This document shows, piece by piece, positions 26,949 through 34,915 of a stretch of DNA of 64,000 nucleotides (position 1 is its first letter; every line of letters starts with the position of its first letter). Made by a program: the position numbers and the translations under genes. The DNA comes from JAXLQL01 sp046331625 (GTDB taxonomy: Bacteria > Acidobacteriota > Terriglobia > Bryobacterales > Bryobacteraceae): the NCBI GenBank assembly GCA_046331625.1, contig JAXLQL010000035.1, positions 15,591 to 79,590 on the forward strand, read 5' to 3'. The notes beneath the pieces are model-generated. The model was not told the origin of the DNA. It worked only from the letters and a program-made list of their open reading frames with translations, and ran no database searches.

Positions 26949-27830
26949 ATGTGGCTAATGGCCGGCGCTGAAGACCATCGATTGACGGACTACTTGCTCG
27001 GCAAACTGCCCGACGAGAAAATGGCCGAGATCGAGGACCGCGCCTTCGCAGACCGCGCCTACCTACTGTCGGTCCAGGCAGCCGAGGCGGACCTGATCGA
27101 CGCCTACGTCCGCGGCGAACTGCATGGCACTGAGTTGCGCGCCTTCGAACAGCGATTCCTCGTCTCAGCGGGACGGAGGCGCAAGATCGAGTTCGCGCGC
27201 ACGCTCGCTCGCGTAGCCGGCGAGGAAGCAGTTCCGGCCGTCCCCCCCGAACCGTTCTGGAGCCGCTGGCTCCACTGGGATCGCCCGATGCAGTTCGCCG
27301 CCGCTATGGCCGCGCTGGCCTGCGTGGTCGCGCTGCCATGGCTCGGGTACGAGAATCGCGCCATGCGCACCCGGATGGCCGAACTCGAATCCCGCAGCGG
27401 CGAACTTGAGCGCCAGACCGGCGATCTCAATCGCCAACTCGCCGAGGAGAAGGCCCGCGCGGCGCAAGTGAAGCAGGTCTCCCCGCAGTCCCTCATCGCA
27501 TCGATCGCTCTGATGGCCGGATCCCGCTCATCGAATGCCGCCCCGCGATTGCAGTTGTCCGCCGATACCCAGCTAGCGCGCATCGAGATCCAACTCGAAC
27601 CGCAAGATGACTTTCCGCGCTATCGAGTGGAACTCCGCACAGCCGCCGGCGTCGAGATTCTCACCCGCGGCAGCCTCACAGCGCAACGCGTAGCGGCCGT
27701 ATCTTCCGTTGTGCTCGATCTTCCATCGAGCGCGCTCGCACCCGGCCGCTATGAACTCGCACTGAAGGGCATCGCACCAGATAACTCCGCGAAAGAGGTC
27801 GGCTACTACGGATTCACCGTTCGGCGGTAG
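26949..27830 (+). CDS. Predicted membrane anti-sigma factor
   Basis: 293 residues from ATG 26949 (GGGAG at 26937-26941); ATG 26931 and ATG 26961 are alternatives. The N-terminal 100 residues (HRLTDYLLGKLPDEKMAEIE...) resemble the cytoplasmic part of acidobacterial anti-sigma/zf-HC2-like proteins but without a His-Cys-Cys zinc site. One membrane span follows (MQFAAAMAALACVVALPWLG, about residues 116-135), then a coiled coil (MAELESRSGELERQTGDLNR) and a beta-rich domain, presumably periplasmic. The topology is that of an anti-sigma factor whose outer domain senses a signal or is proteolysed. It is the third gene of the operon with the CHAT protease and the sigma factor. Confidence 0.75.
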   Translation: MWLMAGAEDHRLTDYLLGKLPDEKMAEIEDRAFADRAYLLSVQAAEADLIDAYVRGELHGTELRAFEQRFLVSAGRRRKIEFARTLARVAGEEAVPAVPPEPFWSRWLHWDRPMQFAAAMAALACVVALPWLGYENRAMRTRMAELESRSGELERQTGDLNRQLAEEKARAAQVKQVSPQSLIASIALMAGSRSSNAAPRLQLSADTQLARIEIQLEPQDDFPRYRVELRTAAGVEILTRGSLTAQRVAAVSSVVLDLPSSALAPGRYELALKGIAPDNSAKEVGYYGFTVRR

Positions 27831-27974
27831 CCGGCGCTGGCCGTGTCAATGCAACCAAGTTGTACTACTATCCCTCGTTCTCTTCGCCGCCGATGAAAAT
27901 TCTCAGCCCGCCTGTACTACCTGCCCTTCAGTCCGCCCGAGCCCGCCCGCCATCGGCCGTTATACTGATCTGGA

Positions 27975-28475
27975 ATGCCCGACAATAGCTTCGACATCGT
28001 TTCCGAGGTGTCCATCCCCGAAGTCATCAACGCCATCAACCAGGCGGTGAAAGAAGTCCAACAGCGCTACGACCTCAAAGACTCCCACTCCTCCATCGAA
28101 CTGAAGGAAAAGGAAAACCAGATCATCCTCGCCAGCAAAGACGAGTTCAAGATCAAAGCCGTCGGCGAAGTTCTCGAATCGAAACTCGTCAAGCGCAAGG
28201 TGCCCCTCAAGGCGCTCAGCTACGGCGCCATCGAACCGGCCTCCGGCGCCTCCGTCCGCCGCACCATCTCGCTCCAGCAAGGCATCCCGATCGAAAAGGC
28301 GCGCGAGATCGTCAAGGCCATCAAAGACAGCAAGAAGAAGGTGCAGGCCTCCATCCAAGGCGACCTGGTCCGCGTCAGCGGGCGCGACCGCGACATCCTT
28401 CAGGAAATCATCCAACTGCTGCGATCGCACGACTTCGGTATCGACATGCAGTTCACCAATTACCGCACCAACTGA
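27975..28475 (+). CDS. yajQ: YajQ family nucleotide (c-di-GMP)-binding protein
   Basis: 166 residues, the normal family length. It starts with the characteristic MPDNSFDIVSEVSIPEV and continues AINQAVKEVQQRYDLKDS, a Lys-rich middle (KLVKRKVPLKAL), and ends QLLRSHDFGIDMQFTNYR. YajQ proteins (DUF520) have two ferredoxin-like domains; a Xanthomonas member is a c-di-GMP effector, while others bind nucleic acid. The protein is cytoplasmic. It stands apart from the anti-sigma gene by 144 bases, with no visible operon partner. Confidence 0.96.
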   Translation: MPDNSFDIVSEVSIPEVINAINQAVKEVQQRYDLKDSHSSIELKEKENQIILASKDEFKIKAVGEVLESKLVKRKVPLKALSYGAIEPASGASVRRTISLQQGIPIEKAREIVKAIKDSKKKVQASIQGDLVRVSGRDRDILQEIIQLLRSHDFGIDMQFTNYRTN

Positions 28476-28540
28476 CCCTGCCCGCCGTCCCGGGAACAAA
28501 ACGGACTCCCCAACCGTATCACTGGCTGAAGGAGTTCATC

Positions 28541-28894
28541 ATGTTCTGCACTTCTTGTGGCACGGAACTGACAGCCAGTTCACGTTTCTGTTCGCAATGC
28601 GGCCAAGGCACGGGTGTGACCACCGGCAGCGACCGCGGCTACTACGCTCCGCGCCGCCTTTGCCGGCTCACCTACGACAAACAGGTGGCCGGAATCTGCT
28701 CGGGCCTGGCCAAGTATCTTGACGTCGACGTCACCTTGGTCCGCCTGATCGTGCTCGCGGCCGTGATTCTCACCGGCGTCGTCCCGGGTGTGATCGCATA
28801 TCTGTTGGCCATGCTGATCGTGCCCAAGGACCAAGGCATCTTCCGTCCCGCCCAAATCGCGCCGCCCGCGCCCGCGTCGTCCCAGCAGGCGTAA
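28541..28894 (+). CDS. Zinc-ribbon PspC domain protein
   Basis: 117 residues with an AAGGAG box 6 bases before the ATG. Residues 1-25 form a zinc ribbon (CTSCG and CSQCG pairs). Residues about 38-98 are a PspC domain (LCRLTYDKQVAGICSGLAKY, LDVDVTLVRLIVLAAVI) with one or two membrane spans, and the tail is Pro/Ala-rich. PspC proteins participate in the envelope (phage-shock-type) stress response; stand-alone short PspC genes with a zinc ribbon are common in acidobacteria. The partner is unknown. Confidence 0.9.
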   Translation: MFCTSCGTELTASSRFCSQCGQGTGVTTGSDRGYYAPRRLCRLTYDKQVAGICSGLAKYLDVDVTLVRLIVLAAVILTGVVPGVIAYLLAMLIVPKDQGIFRPAQIAPPAPASSQQA

Positions 28895-28964
28895 GGGCGA
28901 GCCTATCTGTACTCCTATCCCTCCGTGCCCTCTTCAGCCGCGCAGATTTTCCGGCGGCCTCCGT

Positions 28965-29006
28965 GTGGGGCAGGCTTCAGCCTGCGCGGGGACTTCAGTC
29001 CCGCTT
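28965..29006. repeat. TTCA double-hairpin intergenic repeat, copy 1
   Basis: Two adjacent perfect inverted repeats: GCAGGCT-TC-AGCCTGC, then GGGACT-TC-AGTCCC flanked by GC. Both loops are centred on TTCA. The same arrangement recurs at 32203, 53203 (decayed) and 56644. It resembles REP-type bacterial interspersed palindromes; no transposase is present. Confidence 0.75.
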
Positions 29007-29082
29007 CCGATGATGGGCACATTCACTCGTAAGACGCTTCTCCTCTCGGGATAGCGGCTCAGCCTCGAAGATTCTGGCCCCA

Positions 29083-29131
29083 GTGTGGCGCACGCTTCAG
29101 CGCCGGCAAGGCGCCTCAGCCCCCGCTCCCA
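29083..29131. repeat. Degenerate TTCA double-hairpin repeat
   Basis: The segment starting GTGTGGCGCACGCTTCAGCG follows the layout of the TTCA repeat (GTGGGGCAGGCTTCAGCCTG), with changed stems: GGCGC...GCGCC, then a CTCAG instead of TTCAG centre. It is probably a diverged or different subfamily member 80 bases from copy 1. Confidence 0.45.
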
Positions 29132-29275
29132 ACGCTTCTGCATCCAAAGTAGAGAGTCGGGCTCCAAGCAAAAGGGCGGCCGGAGTCCTCGTCGCCACGA
29201 GAGATTCCGCCGCCCTTCCACGATGCGCGCGAACCGCAATGCCCTGCGGACCGCGCACTCGAGAGGAGACCCGAG

Positions 29276-31249
29276 TTATTGGAGAGTGACCACACCTCCT
29301 TCCGAAGCCCTGGCATTGTTGTCCCAATTGGAGTCCGCCGTCTTCCTTTCGTCGTCGGCGATAGCCACCAATCGATACTGTCCGGGTTTCAAGGTATTCG
29401 CCACTCCGATGTCGCCGCTGCACGTATACGACAACCCGGGCCCCAGGCTGTTCACCGCGCATGACCATCCGGAGTAGACTGCCTCCGAGTTGCCGTCAAT
29501 CCAGTAGAAAGCGATGCGGAAGGGGCCGGCTTCTGCTTGTCCTATGTTTTGTACTTTTGCCACCAGGCCCTTGATCGTGCCGCCGATCGTCCCCCGATCG
29601 GACGCACCGAACGACACCGTCGCCAGATCCACGTTGCCGCCAGTGATCGCCCGAACGCTCGCCACCTTGAAGCCGTACCCGTTCACTCCTTCATCGGAAA
29701 CGAGCCGGATTTTCACGGCAGCCCCCGGCACGATTACGTACTTGTTGCTCAACTGATCGCCCGTGAACGGGCTCCCTGCGATCTCGCGCCCGCTGCCGTC
29801 CATGATCGAAATGAAGTCCCAGCCGGGCTCCACCCACGTCTCCGGCGTGAAGGTCACCTGAATCGAGGCGGGATTGCCAGAAGCCGTGTAGCTCCAAGTC
29901 TGATCGAACTTGTCCGCATATGGATGCGCCGACTCAGGCAGCGAGTCTCCGCCGCCTCCCTGCGTGCCTCCGGTCTGGGTGCTCTTGCGGAAAGAAGCCA
30001 CGAGCGAGGCCGTTTTGATCAACGTCGACCGGTTGTCGTTCTTCGCCCGAGTCCCGGCTGGGAGGCCCTGCCATGACAGATCCGGAGACGACCACAGGTT
30101 GACGCGCGGGCAAACCAACCCGCCCGTGCATGCGTAGGCCATGATCGTTCGGAAATACGGCGCACGGACCACTTGCTTGAAGCCGAAAGAATACGGGTAC
30201 GCGCCGCCACTGTTCGGATCCTCGGGAGCGTGTGTCGCGCCCATGTTGTGTCCCAACTCGTGCCCGAAAATGAATTCGCTCGTCGCGCAGTGCCGCATCA
30301 CGACGTTGAATCCCAACTGTGTATTCGGCCGCGACGGGTTGAGGATCCAACCCAAGCCGCAGTAGTTGCCCGTTTCCACCCACAAACTGACCAGGTCTGC
30401 TCCCACCCTGTCGCGGATCGCATGGATCTCGTCCAAGTAACCGTCGCCATTGCCGCCCAGCCGGTCGAGATCCACCTGGAAGTCGCCGCTCTCGCGGTAG
30501 TTCACTTCGCCGTAGCCCACCAGGCGCAGCCGCTGGCTCATCCTGCTGTTGGCGAATCCTTCGTTGGTCTCGGCCACCGCCAGTTGGATCTGTTGCAGCA
30601 TGCGGCCGGCGCCCCCGCCGGCTTGGCGCGCGGCGGGCGTGTAGATTACCATCACATCGATCACCGCGCCTTCATCAGCCGCGGCGGCATCCTCCGCCAT
30701 GGGAGCCATTCCCAAAGATGACCCTTCGGCTGCACGCAAAGGCTCGCCTTCCGGTGGCAGGCTTGCCGGATCGAGCTCGCCGATCCAGTGCCCGTCCTCG
30801 GTGGGGCGGATCTGGTAGGTGACGCCGCCCGTGACGATGTTCCCCGTCATCTCGCCGCCACCCACCACCAGGACTACCTGGCTCAACGGATCGCCTTCCA
30901 CCACACCGGTCCATACGATGTTCTCGCTGTTCTCCACCGGAGCGGCCTTGGTCCAGTTGACCACCGGATTCACGTCCGGGAACAGGTTCATCCGGACCGC
31001 GCGGCGACTGGGGGCCGCGCTCCGGCCGGCCTGCTGGAACGCCTTCGCCGCATCGCGATCGAACAACCGCATGTCGATTCCCGCGCTGCGGCGCCGCTTG
31101 TGCATCGCGCGCAGAGTGTCCGCGGCGCGCCCTTTTGGGCGGATCTCGCGAAACGCCGAGGGAATCTCTTCGCTTGGTTGCGCAAGCGCGACGAGCGCGG
31201 CAATGAGCGCTATCCCGAGTGCCCTGGCGGTTGCAATAGCTGTTGTCAT
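29276..31249 (-). CDS. Secreted reprolysin-like (M12-type) zinc metalloprotease
   Basis: 657 residues with a signal peptide (MTTAIATARALGIALIAALV). A pro-region of about 190 residues precedes the catalytic domain (VIDVMVIYTPAARQAGG). The zinc motif FGHELGHNMGATH matches HExxHxxGxxH (His330, His334, His340) and a Met-turn TIMAY follows about 45 residues later. After it come a CUB/pre-peptidase-like beta domain (FDQTWSYTASGNPASIQV) and a CARDB-like domain (VQNIGQAEAGPFRIAFYW, LKPGQYRLVAIADD). It should be secreted and degrade extracellular protein. The next gene on the strand is the PEGA protein, 25 bases upstream. Confidence 0.9.
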   Translation of the reverse strand: MTTAIATARALGIALIAALVALAQPSEEIPSAFREIRPKGRAADTLRAMHKRRRSAGIDMRLFDRDAAKAFQQAGRSAAPSRRAVRMNLFPDVNPVVNWTKAAPVENSENIVWTGVVEGDPLSQVVLVVGGGEMTGNIVTGGVTYQIRPTEDGHWIGELDPASLPPEGEPLRAAEGSSLGMAPMAEDAAAADEGAVIDVMVIYTPAARQAGGGAGRMLQQIQLAVAETNEGFANSRMSQRLRLVGYGEVNYRESGDFQVDLDRLGGNGDGYLDEIHAIRDRVGADLVSLWVETGNYCGLGWILNPSRPNTQLGFNVVMRHCATSEFIFGHELGHNMGATHAPEDPNSGGAYPYSFGFKQVVRAPYFRTIMAYACTGGLVCPRVNLWSSPDLSWQGLPAGTRAKNDNRSTLIKTASLVASFRKSTQTGGTQGGGGDSLPESAHPYADKFDQTWSYTASGNPASIQVTFTPETWVEPGWDFISIMDGSGREIAGSPFTGDQLSNKYVIVPGAAVKIRLVSDEGVNGYGFKVASVRAITGGNVDLATVSFGASDRGTIGGTIKGLVAKVQNIGQAEAGPFRIAFYWIDGNSEAVYSGWSCAVNSLGPGLSYTCSGDIGVANTLKPGQYRLVAIADDERKTADSNWDNNARASEGGVVTLQ

Positions 31250-31274
31250 GGCTTTGTCCTCGCCACTGGAACAG

Positions 31275-32015
31275 TTACTGCAAGACCGCCCGCAACGTCA
31301 CGGCGCTACTGTCATTCACCTGCACAGTGCGCTGCCACGACTTCGCGCCCTGCCTCACTACCACTTGGTGTTGGCCGCTGGCCATCGGGATCGTCGACGG
31401 AGTGCTGCCCACGAAAGCCCCGTCCACCTCAATGTCCGCACCGGGGACCGGAGAGACAATCGAGACCTTCGCGCTCGATTCCGCCGGCGCCGCGTTGCTC
31501 GCTCCGCGAGATTGGGTCCGGCTCATCGAGTGGTTGACATCGGTGAATACGTCGAACGAAACGCCGCGGTTGATGGTGATGTCCTTGCCCTTGCGAAGCA
31601 GCACCACGGGCGCCGCTGGCCAGAAGGCGAACGCAACTCCGGCCGAAACGATTCCGGTGCTCCACGCCCGGCTGTTTCCGGATTTCTTGGTGACCGTGTA
31701 TCGCAACGGTACCCACTGGTCATCGAGTGACTTCACGCGGTCGATCGAAAAGTCGAGCTTGCCCGCTCGGCCCAGCACGCGCTTGCCTTGAGCCTGCGTG
31801 ATGGTGCCGGTAACGCGAGCGCCTTCGGCGATCACCGTGGCCTCTCCTACCTTGACCGGTTCGGCCACCGCAAGCTCCACGCTCTGGCCCTCTTCGGCCG
31901 TGGCCGACGAGATCGGCTGGTCGAGCCTTACGCGGATCTTGGTTCCTTCGGGGATCACGATCTGTGCCGAGCATGTCAACACAGACAAAATGGCTACACT
32001 CACTCTCTTCAACAT
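31275..32015 (-). CDS. Secreted PEGA domain protein
   Basis: 246 residues from ATG 32015, preceded by AAGGAG. A signal peptide (MLKRVSVAILSVLTCSA) is followed by a beta domain (IPEGTKIRVRLDQPISSATA), a hydrophobic hairpin around residues 130-150 (GIVSAGVAFAFWPAAPVVLL) and a C-terminal PEGA repeat (GADIEVDGAFVGSTPSTIPM). PEGA domains are surface-layer-like beta modules of unknown function. Its position directly upstream of the metalloprotease, 25 bases apart, suggests one transcript. Confidence 0.85.
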   Translation of the reverse strand: MLKRVSVAILSVLTCSAQIVIPEGTKIRVRLDQPISSATAEEGQSVELAVAEPVKVGEATVIAEGARVTGTITQAQGKRVLGRAGKLDFSIDRVKSLDDQWVPLRYTVTKKSGNSRAWSTGIVSAGVAFAFWPAAPVVLLRKGKDITINRGVSFDVFTDVNHSMSRTQSRGASNAAPAESSAKVSIVSPVPGADIEVDGAFVGSTPSTIPMASGQHQVVVRQGAKSWQRTVQVNDSSAVTLRAVLQ

Positions 32016-32202
32016 GGATGTCTCCTTGATTGGGTCGTTTTCGGCGTCGTCACCTGGTACTGGCGCCGATCCGCGAAACGTCACCGTTGTTGAGAGAAAA
32101 AAGAATGCTTACAGCCCACGTGGAGCGCGATGTGGAGCAGACATCTGCCTACGCGGGACTCTCCAGAAACTCGCTGTCGGCACTACTCACTGCATTCGGC
32201 TT

Positions 32203-32245
32203 GTGGGGCAGGCTTTCAGCCTGCAGCGGGACTTCCAGTCCCGCT
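32203..32245. repeat. TTCA double-hairpin intergenic repeat, copy 2
   Basis: GCAGGCT-TTC-AGCCTGC, then AGCGGGACT-TCC-AGTCCCGCT, both stems perfect, each loop one base longer than in copies 1 and 4. It sits in the 298-base gap between the PEGA gene start and the UPF0173 hydrolase stop; the rest of that gap has no gene. Confidence 0.75.
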
Positions 32246-32313
32246 GTCCGAGCGGCGCAGCGAATTTCAGGCCCTTGGATCGGCGTCCCGCCGTACACGC
32301 GTCAGCCCCGCAG

Positions 32314-33009
32314 CTACCAACTCACCGCCACACCCGGTTCGAGCGTCCACACTTCCACACCCGTCCCCTGAATCAGCGCCGCCAACTGCTCCGGCCTCCC
32401 CGTCAGCACCGGAAAAGTCCCCCAGTGCATCGGGATCACCTTCTTCGGCTTCAGCATTCGCACCGCCACAGCCGCCTCTTCCGGACCCATCGTGAACAAA
32501 TCCCCGATCGGCAGGAAACACAGCTCCGGCTTGTAGATCTCGCCGATAAGCGCCATGTCTGAAAACACGCTCGTGTCGCCGGCAAAGTAAGCGCGCCGCC
32601 CGTCAGCCAACTGGATCACGTACCCCGCCGCCTCACCGCCATAGATCACGTTGCCCTTGCCGTCTTCGATGCCCGAGCTATGCAGCGCATGCACCATCGT
32701 CACCTTCACCGAACCCACCTGCTGCGAGCCGCCCTTGTTCATCGGTCCGAAGTTCGACACGCCGCGCGACTGGAACCACAGGTAGAGCTCGTAATTGCCC
32801 ACCACCTTCGCGCCGTGCTTCTTGGCCAACGCCTCCGCTGACCCGATGTGGTCCCCGTGGCCATGCGAAAGCAGAATCGCATCCGCCTTCGACACCGTGT
32901 GCCCAGCCGGATACTTGGGATTGCCCTCGAACCACGGGTCGAGCAGAATGGTCTCGCCCGCGGGCGTCTCGAGTTCGAATGAAGAATGGCCAAGCCAGGT
33001 GATCCGCAT
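32314..33009 (-). CDS. UPF0173 family metal-dependent hydrolase (metallo-beta-lactamase fold)
   Basis: 231 residues, typical for UPF0173. It opens MRITWLGHSSFELETPAGET and has the zinc motif LSHGHGDHIGS (HxHxDH), then MVHALHSSG, a metal-binding Asp in YFAGDTSVFSDM, and the terminal VIPMHWGTFPVLTGRPEQL. No signal peptide, so cytoplasmic. The substrate is unknown. It lies 37 bases downstream of the receiver-domain gene on the same strand and may be read with it. Confidence 0.93.
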   Translation of the reverse strand: MRITWLGHSSFELETPAGETILLDPWFEGNPKYPAGHTVSKADAILLSHGHGDHIGSAEALAKKHGAKVVGNYELYLWFQSRGVSNFGPMNKGGSQQVGSVKVTMVHALHSSGIEDGKGNVIYGGEAAGYVIQLADGRRAYFAGDTSVFSDMALIGEIYKPELCFLPIGDLFTMGPEEAAVAVRMLKPKKVIPMHWGTFPVLTGRPEQLAALIQGTGVEVWTLEPGVAVSW

Positions 33010-33046
33010 CGGTGGTGTCCTCTGTGGAACCGGCTCCCGCGCGAGC

Positions 33047-33505
33047 CTAGGCTTTCTTGCGCAGCTTGCTCGCCGAAGGCTTGTCGGCGCCCATCGGTTT
33101 GCGCACGATCGCGCCTCGCCGGAGGAGGTTCTTCACTGAGCGTACCAGATGATTCGCTTCGTTGGCGCTCTTCTGCAGCACCACGTCCGCGCCCGTGGAT
33201 TGCTCGTCAAGACCGAGCGCGTCCACGTATCCCGAGAGCAAAATGATCGGCGTAGCCACGCCTTGCGCACGCAGCTTCGCGATCATGTCGCCGCCCGTGA
33301 TGCCCGGCAGCTTGTAATCGGTGACGATCAGATCGAACGACGCATCGCTCAACTGCGCCATCGCATCCTCGGCGCTCGAAACAGACGAAACCGAATGCCC
33401 CAACTCCTCGAGCATTGACTTGCGCGCCGAAAGTCCGAGACTGTTGTCATCCACCATGAGGACTCTCGCGCGTGCGGCGGAACGGGCGGCTGAATAAGGG
33501 CTCAT
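33047..33505 (-). CDS. Single-domain response regulator (CheY-like receiver)
   Basis: 152 residues from ATG 33505. The receiver domain spans about residues 14-130: acidic pair Asp19-Asp20 in VLMVDDN, phosphoacceptor Asp63 in LIVTDYKLPG, Ser91 in ILLSGY, Lys112 in VLQKSAN. A basic tail (KPSASKLRKKA) follows and there is no output domain, so it acts through protein contacts or phosphorelay. No sensor kinase is in the window. A TGACA-ATCG-TGTCA inverted repeat lies 30 bases upstream. Confidence 0.92.
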   Translation of the reverse strand: MSPYSAARSAARARVLMVDDNSLGLSARKSMLEELGHSVSSVSSAEDAMAQLSDASFDLIVTDYKLPGITGGDMIAKLRAQGVATPIILLSGYVDALGLDEQSTGADVVLQKSANEANHLVRSVKNLLRRGAIVRKPMGADKPSASKLRKKA

Positions 33506-33534
33506 GAACGAAACGACTGAAGGTACCAGTCGCA

Positions 33535-33548
33535 TGACAATCGTGTCA
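33535..33548. promoter_or_regulatory. Inverted repeat upstream of the receiver gene
   Basis: Perfect inverted repeat TGACA-N4-TGTCA, 30 bases before the receiver ATG. The minus strand reads TTGACA at 33549-33544, a perfect -35 hexamer, so the palindrome could be an operator overlapping the -35 of that gene. The -10 (TACCTT about 18 bases on) is weak. Confidence 0.4.
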
Positions 33549-33672
33549 ACGAACTTCTACAGAACTGAAATCACGATAGAAAGAGTTCTTGACAGCAAGG
33601 GTCACTGCGCCTGGAAACAAGATCGTTCAATCTTGTAGTGAATGTGCCTTAACCTTCCGGTAATGAAGCGTA

Positions 33673-34833
33673 CTACTCGACTGCGCGCGGTGCGTTATAG
33701 CCCGCCTTCGCCACTACTTGGTACTTCATCGGCTTGCCCTTCTCGTCGACGATGCGTAGAGCCTCGCCCGTTGCGGGATTCACCAACTCCACCTTGAGCT
33801 TGCGGAACTTGCCGTCTTTCGCTTGATTGGTGGGCTGATACGCCAGCGAGTATTGATTGCGCAACGCCTGCGAGATCTGCGCGAAGATGCCAGGGAACTC
33901 GCCCTGGAACCTCGGGAAGAACGCCTGCCCGCCGGTCTCGCGCGCAAACACTCGCATTTGGTTGTCGGCTTGCAAAAAGTCGAGCCGCTGAATCGGACCC
34001 ATCCAGCCACGCGCATCGTACAGCTCGCGGATGTACTGCATGATTCCGAACGCGTAGATCGGCACGCCGGCTGTCTGCAAAGCCTTGCGAGTCTTGTCGA
34101 AGGTAAGCTTGCTGAAAGTGTCGATCCCCGAAGCGATCACCACGATCGCTTTGCGGCCTTCGATCTCCGACATGCGATCAGCCGTGTCGACCAACGCGTC
34201 ATAGAGATTTGATTCCGAGTAGGCGGCGATGCGCAACCGCTGCATGGCTTCATACGCCGAGCGCTTGTCGGTGGAGAAATCCGAGAGGATCTCGGGGCGC
34301 AAATCGTACGCCACCACGGCCACGTGATCTTCCGGCTTCAGCGTCTGCAGGAATCCATACGAAGCCTGTAGCGTCTCCATCCATCCATACGACCAATACT
34401 GTTGGAACAGGTTGCTGAACTCGATCACCATGCAGACCGTCATCGGCGCCTCGCCCATGGAGAAGTTCGAGACCTGTTGCGGAACGCCCTCTTCGAGGAT
34501 GCGGAAGTTGCCTCGCGGAATGTTCGGGATGAAGCGGCCCTTGTTGTCGAGCACCGCCACGTCCACCTGCACGGTGTTCACGTCGCTGCGGAAGGTCGGC
34601 AAGCCCTCGGGCAAGTCGGCCTTGTCCTTCTTCGAGAACTTCGAAGGTAGCTTGTCCTTGTCCGCGGCGGCGGGCTCCCCGGCTTTCTCAGCGTCGCCGG
34701 AGTCTTTCTTGCCTCTGGGCTTGGCCACGGTTTCCGAGGTCCGCTTGGGACCCTGCTGCGCCTGGAACTCCTGCGCGGTGAACAACAGCAGCCCCGCCAG
34801 CGTGCAACCTTTGAGCCATCTCGGAATTCGCAT
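33673..34833 (-). CDS. VWFA-related acidobacterial secreted protein
   Basis: 386 residues from ATG 34833; a signal peptide (MRIPRWLKGCTLAGLLLFTA) is followed by a charged Lys/Asp-rich linker to residue 80. The VWA-like domain starts TFRSDVNTVQVDVAVLDNKG and contains FRILEEGVPQQVSNFS, VCMVIEFSNLF (in place of a perfect DxSxS MIDAS), VAYDLRPEILSDFS and AIVVIASGIDTFS. This layout matches the TIGR03436 acidobacterial VWFA-related family, present in many copies per genome. Function unknown, probably surface protein interactions. The altered MIDAS (EFSNL) may not bind metal normally. Confidence 0.88.
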   Translation of the reverse strand: MRIPRWLKGCTLAGLLLFTAQEFQAQQGPKRTSETVAKPRGKKDSGDAEKAGEPAAADKDKLPSKFSKKDKADLPEGLPTFRSDVNTVQVDVAVLDNKGRFIPNIPRGNFRILEEGVPQQVSNFSMGEAPMTVCMVIEFSNLFQQYWSYGWMETLQASYGFLQTLKPEDHVAVVAYDLRPEILSDFSTDKRSAYEAMQRLRIAAYSESNLYDALVDTADRMSEIEGRKAIVVIASGIDTFSKLTFDKTRKALQTAGVPIYAFGIMQYIRELYDARGWMGPIQRLDFLQADNQMRVFARETGGQAFFPRFQGEFPGIFAQISQALRNQYSLAYQPTNQAKDGKFRKLKVELVNPATGEALRIVDEKGKPMKYQVVAKAGYNAPRAVE

Positions 34834-34915
34834 CGATACCCCCTGCGCCTGTTCGTCTCGACACAAGTCTACACCAGTTTTGACGCTACCAGTCGCGTTG
34901 CGGTTGCTTCCGGCG

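Larger units (their letters stand above)
28895..29275. other. Gene-free intergenic stretch with hairpin repeats
   Basis: 381 bases with no credible gene on either strand. It contains one intact double-hairpin repeat (28965-29006) and one degenerate copy (29083-29131), described separately. The remainder shows no clear promoter. It separates the PspC gene from the convergent reprolysin-like protease gene. Confidence 0.6.

Noticed and set aside
22969..27830. Type III-E-like CRISPR craspase system
   Set aside because: The CHAT-sigma arrangement prompted the idea, but there is no repeat array, Cas gene or Csx30-like gene in the window, and the CHAT protein appears secreted.
28965..29131. CRISPR array from repeated TTCAG sequences
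   Set aside because: Copies are few, unevenly spaced, scattered over 28 kb and have no spacers; they are interspersed palindromes.
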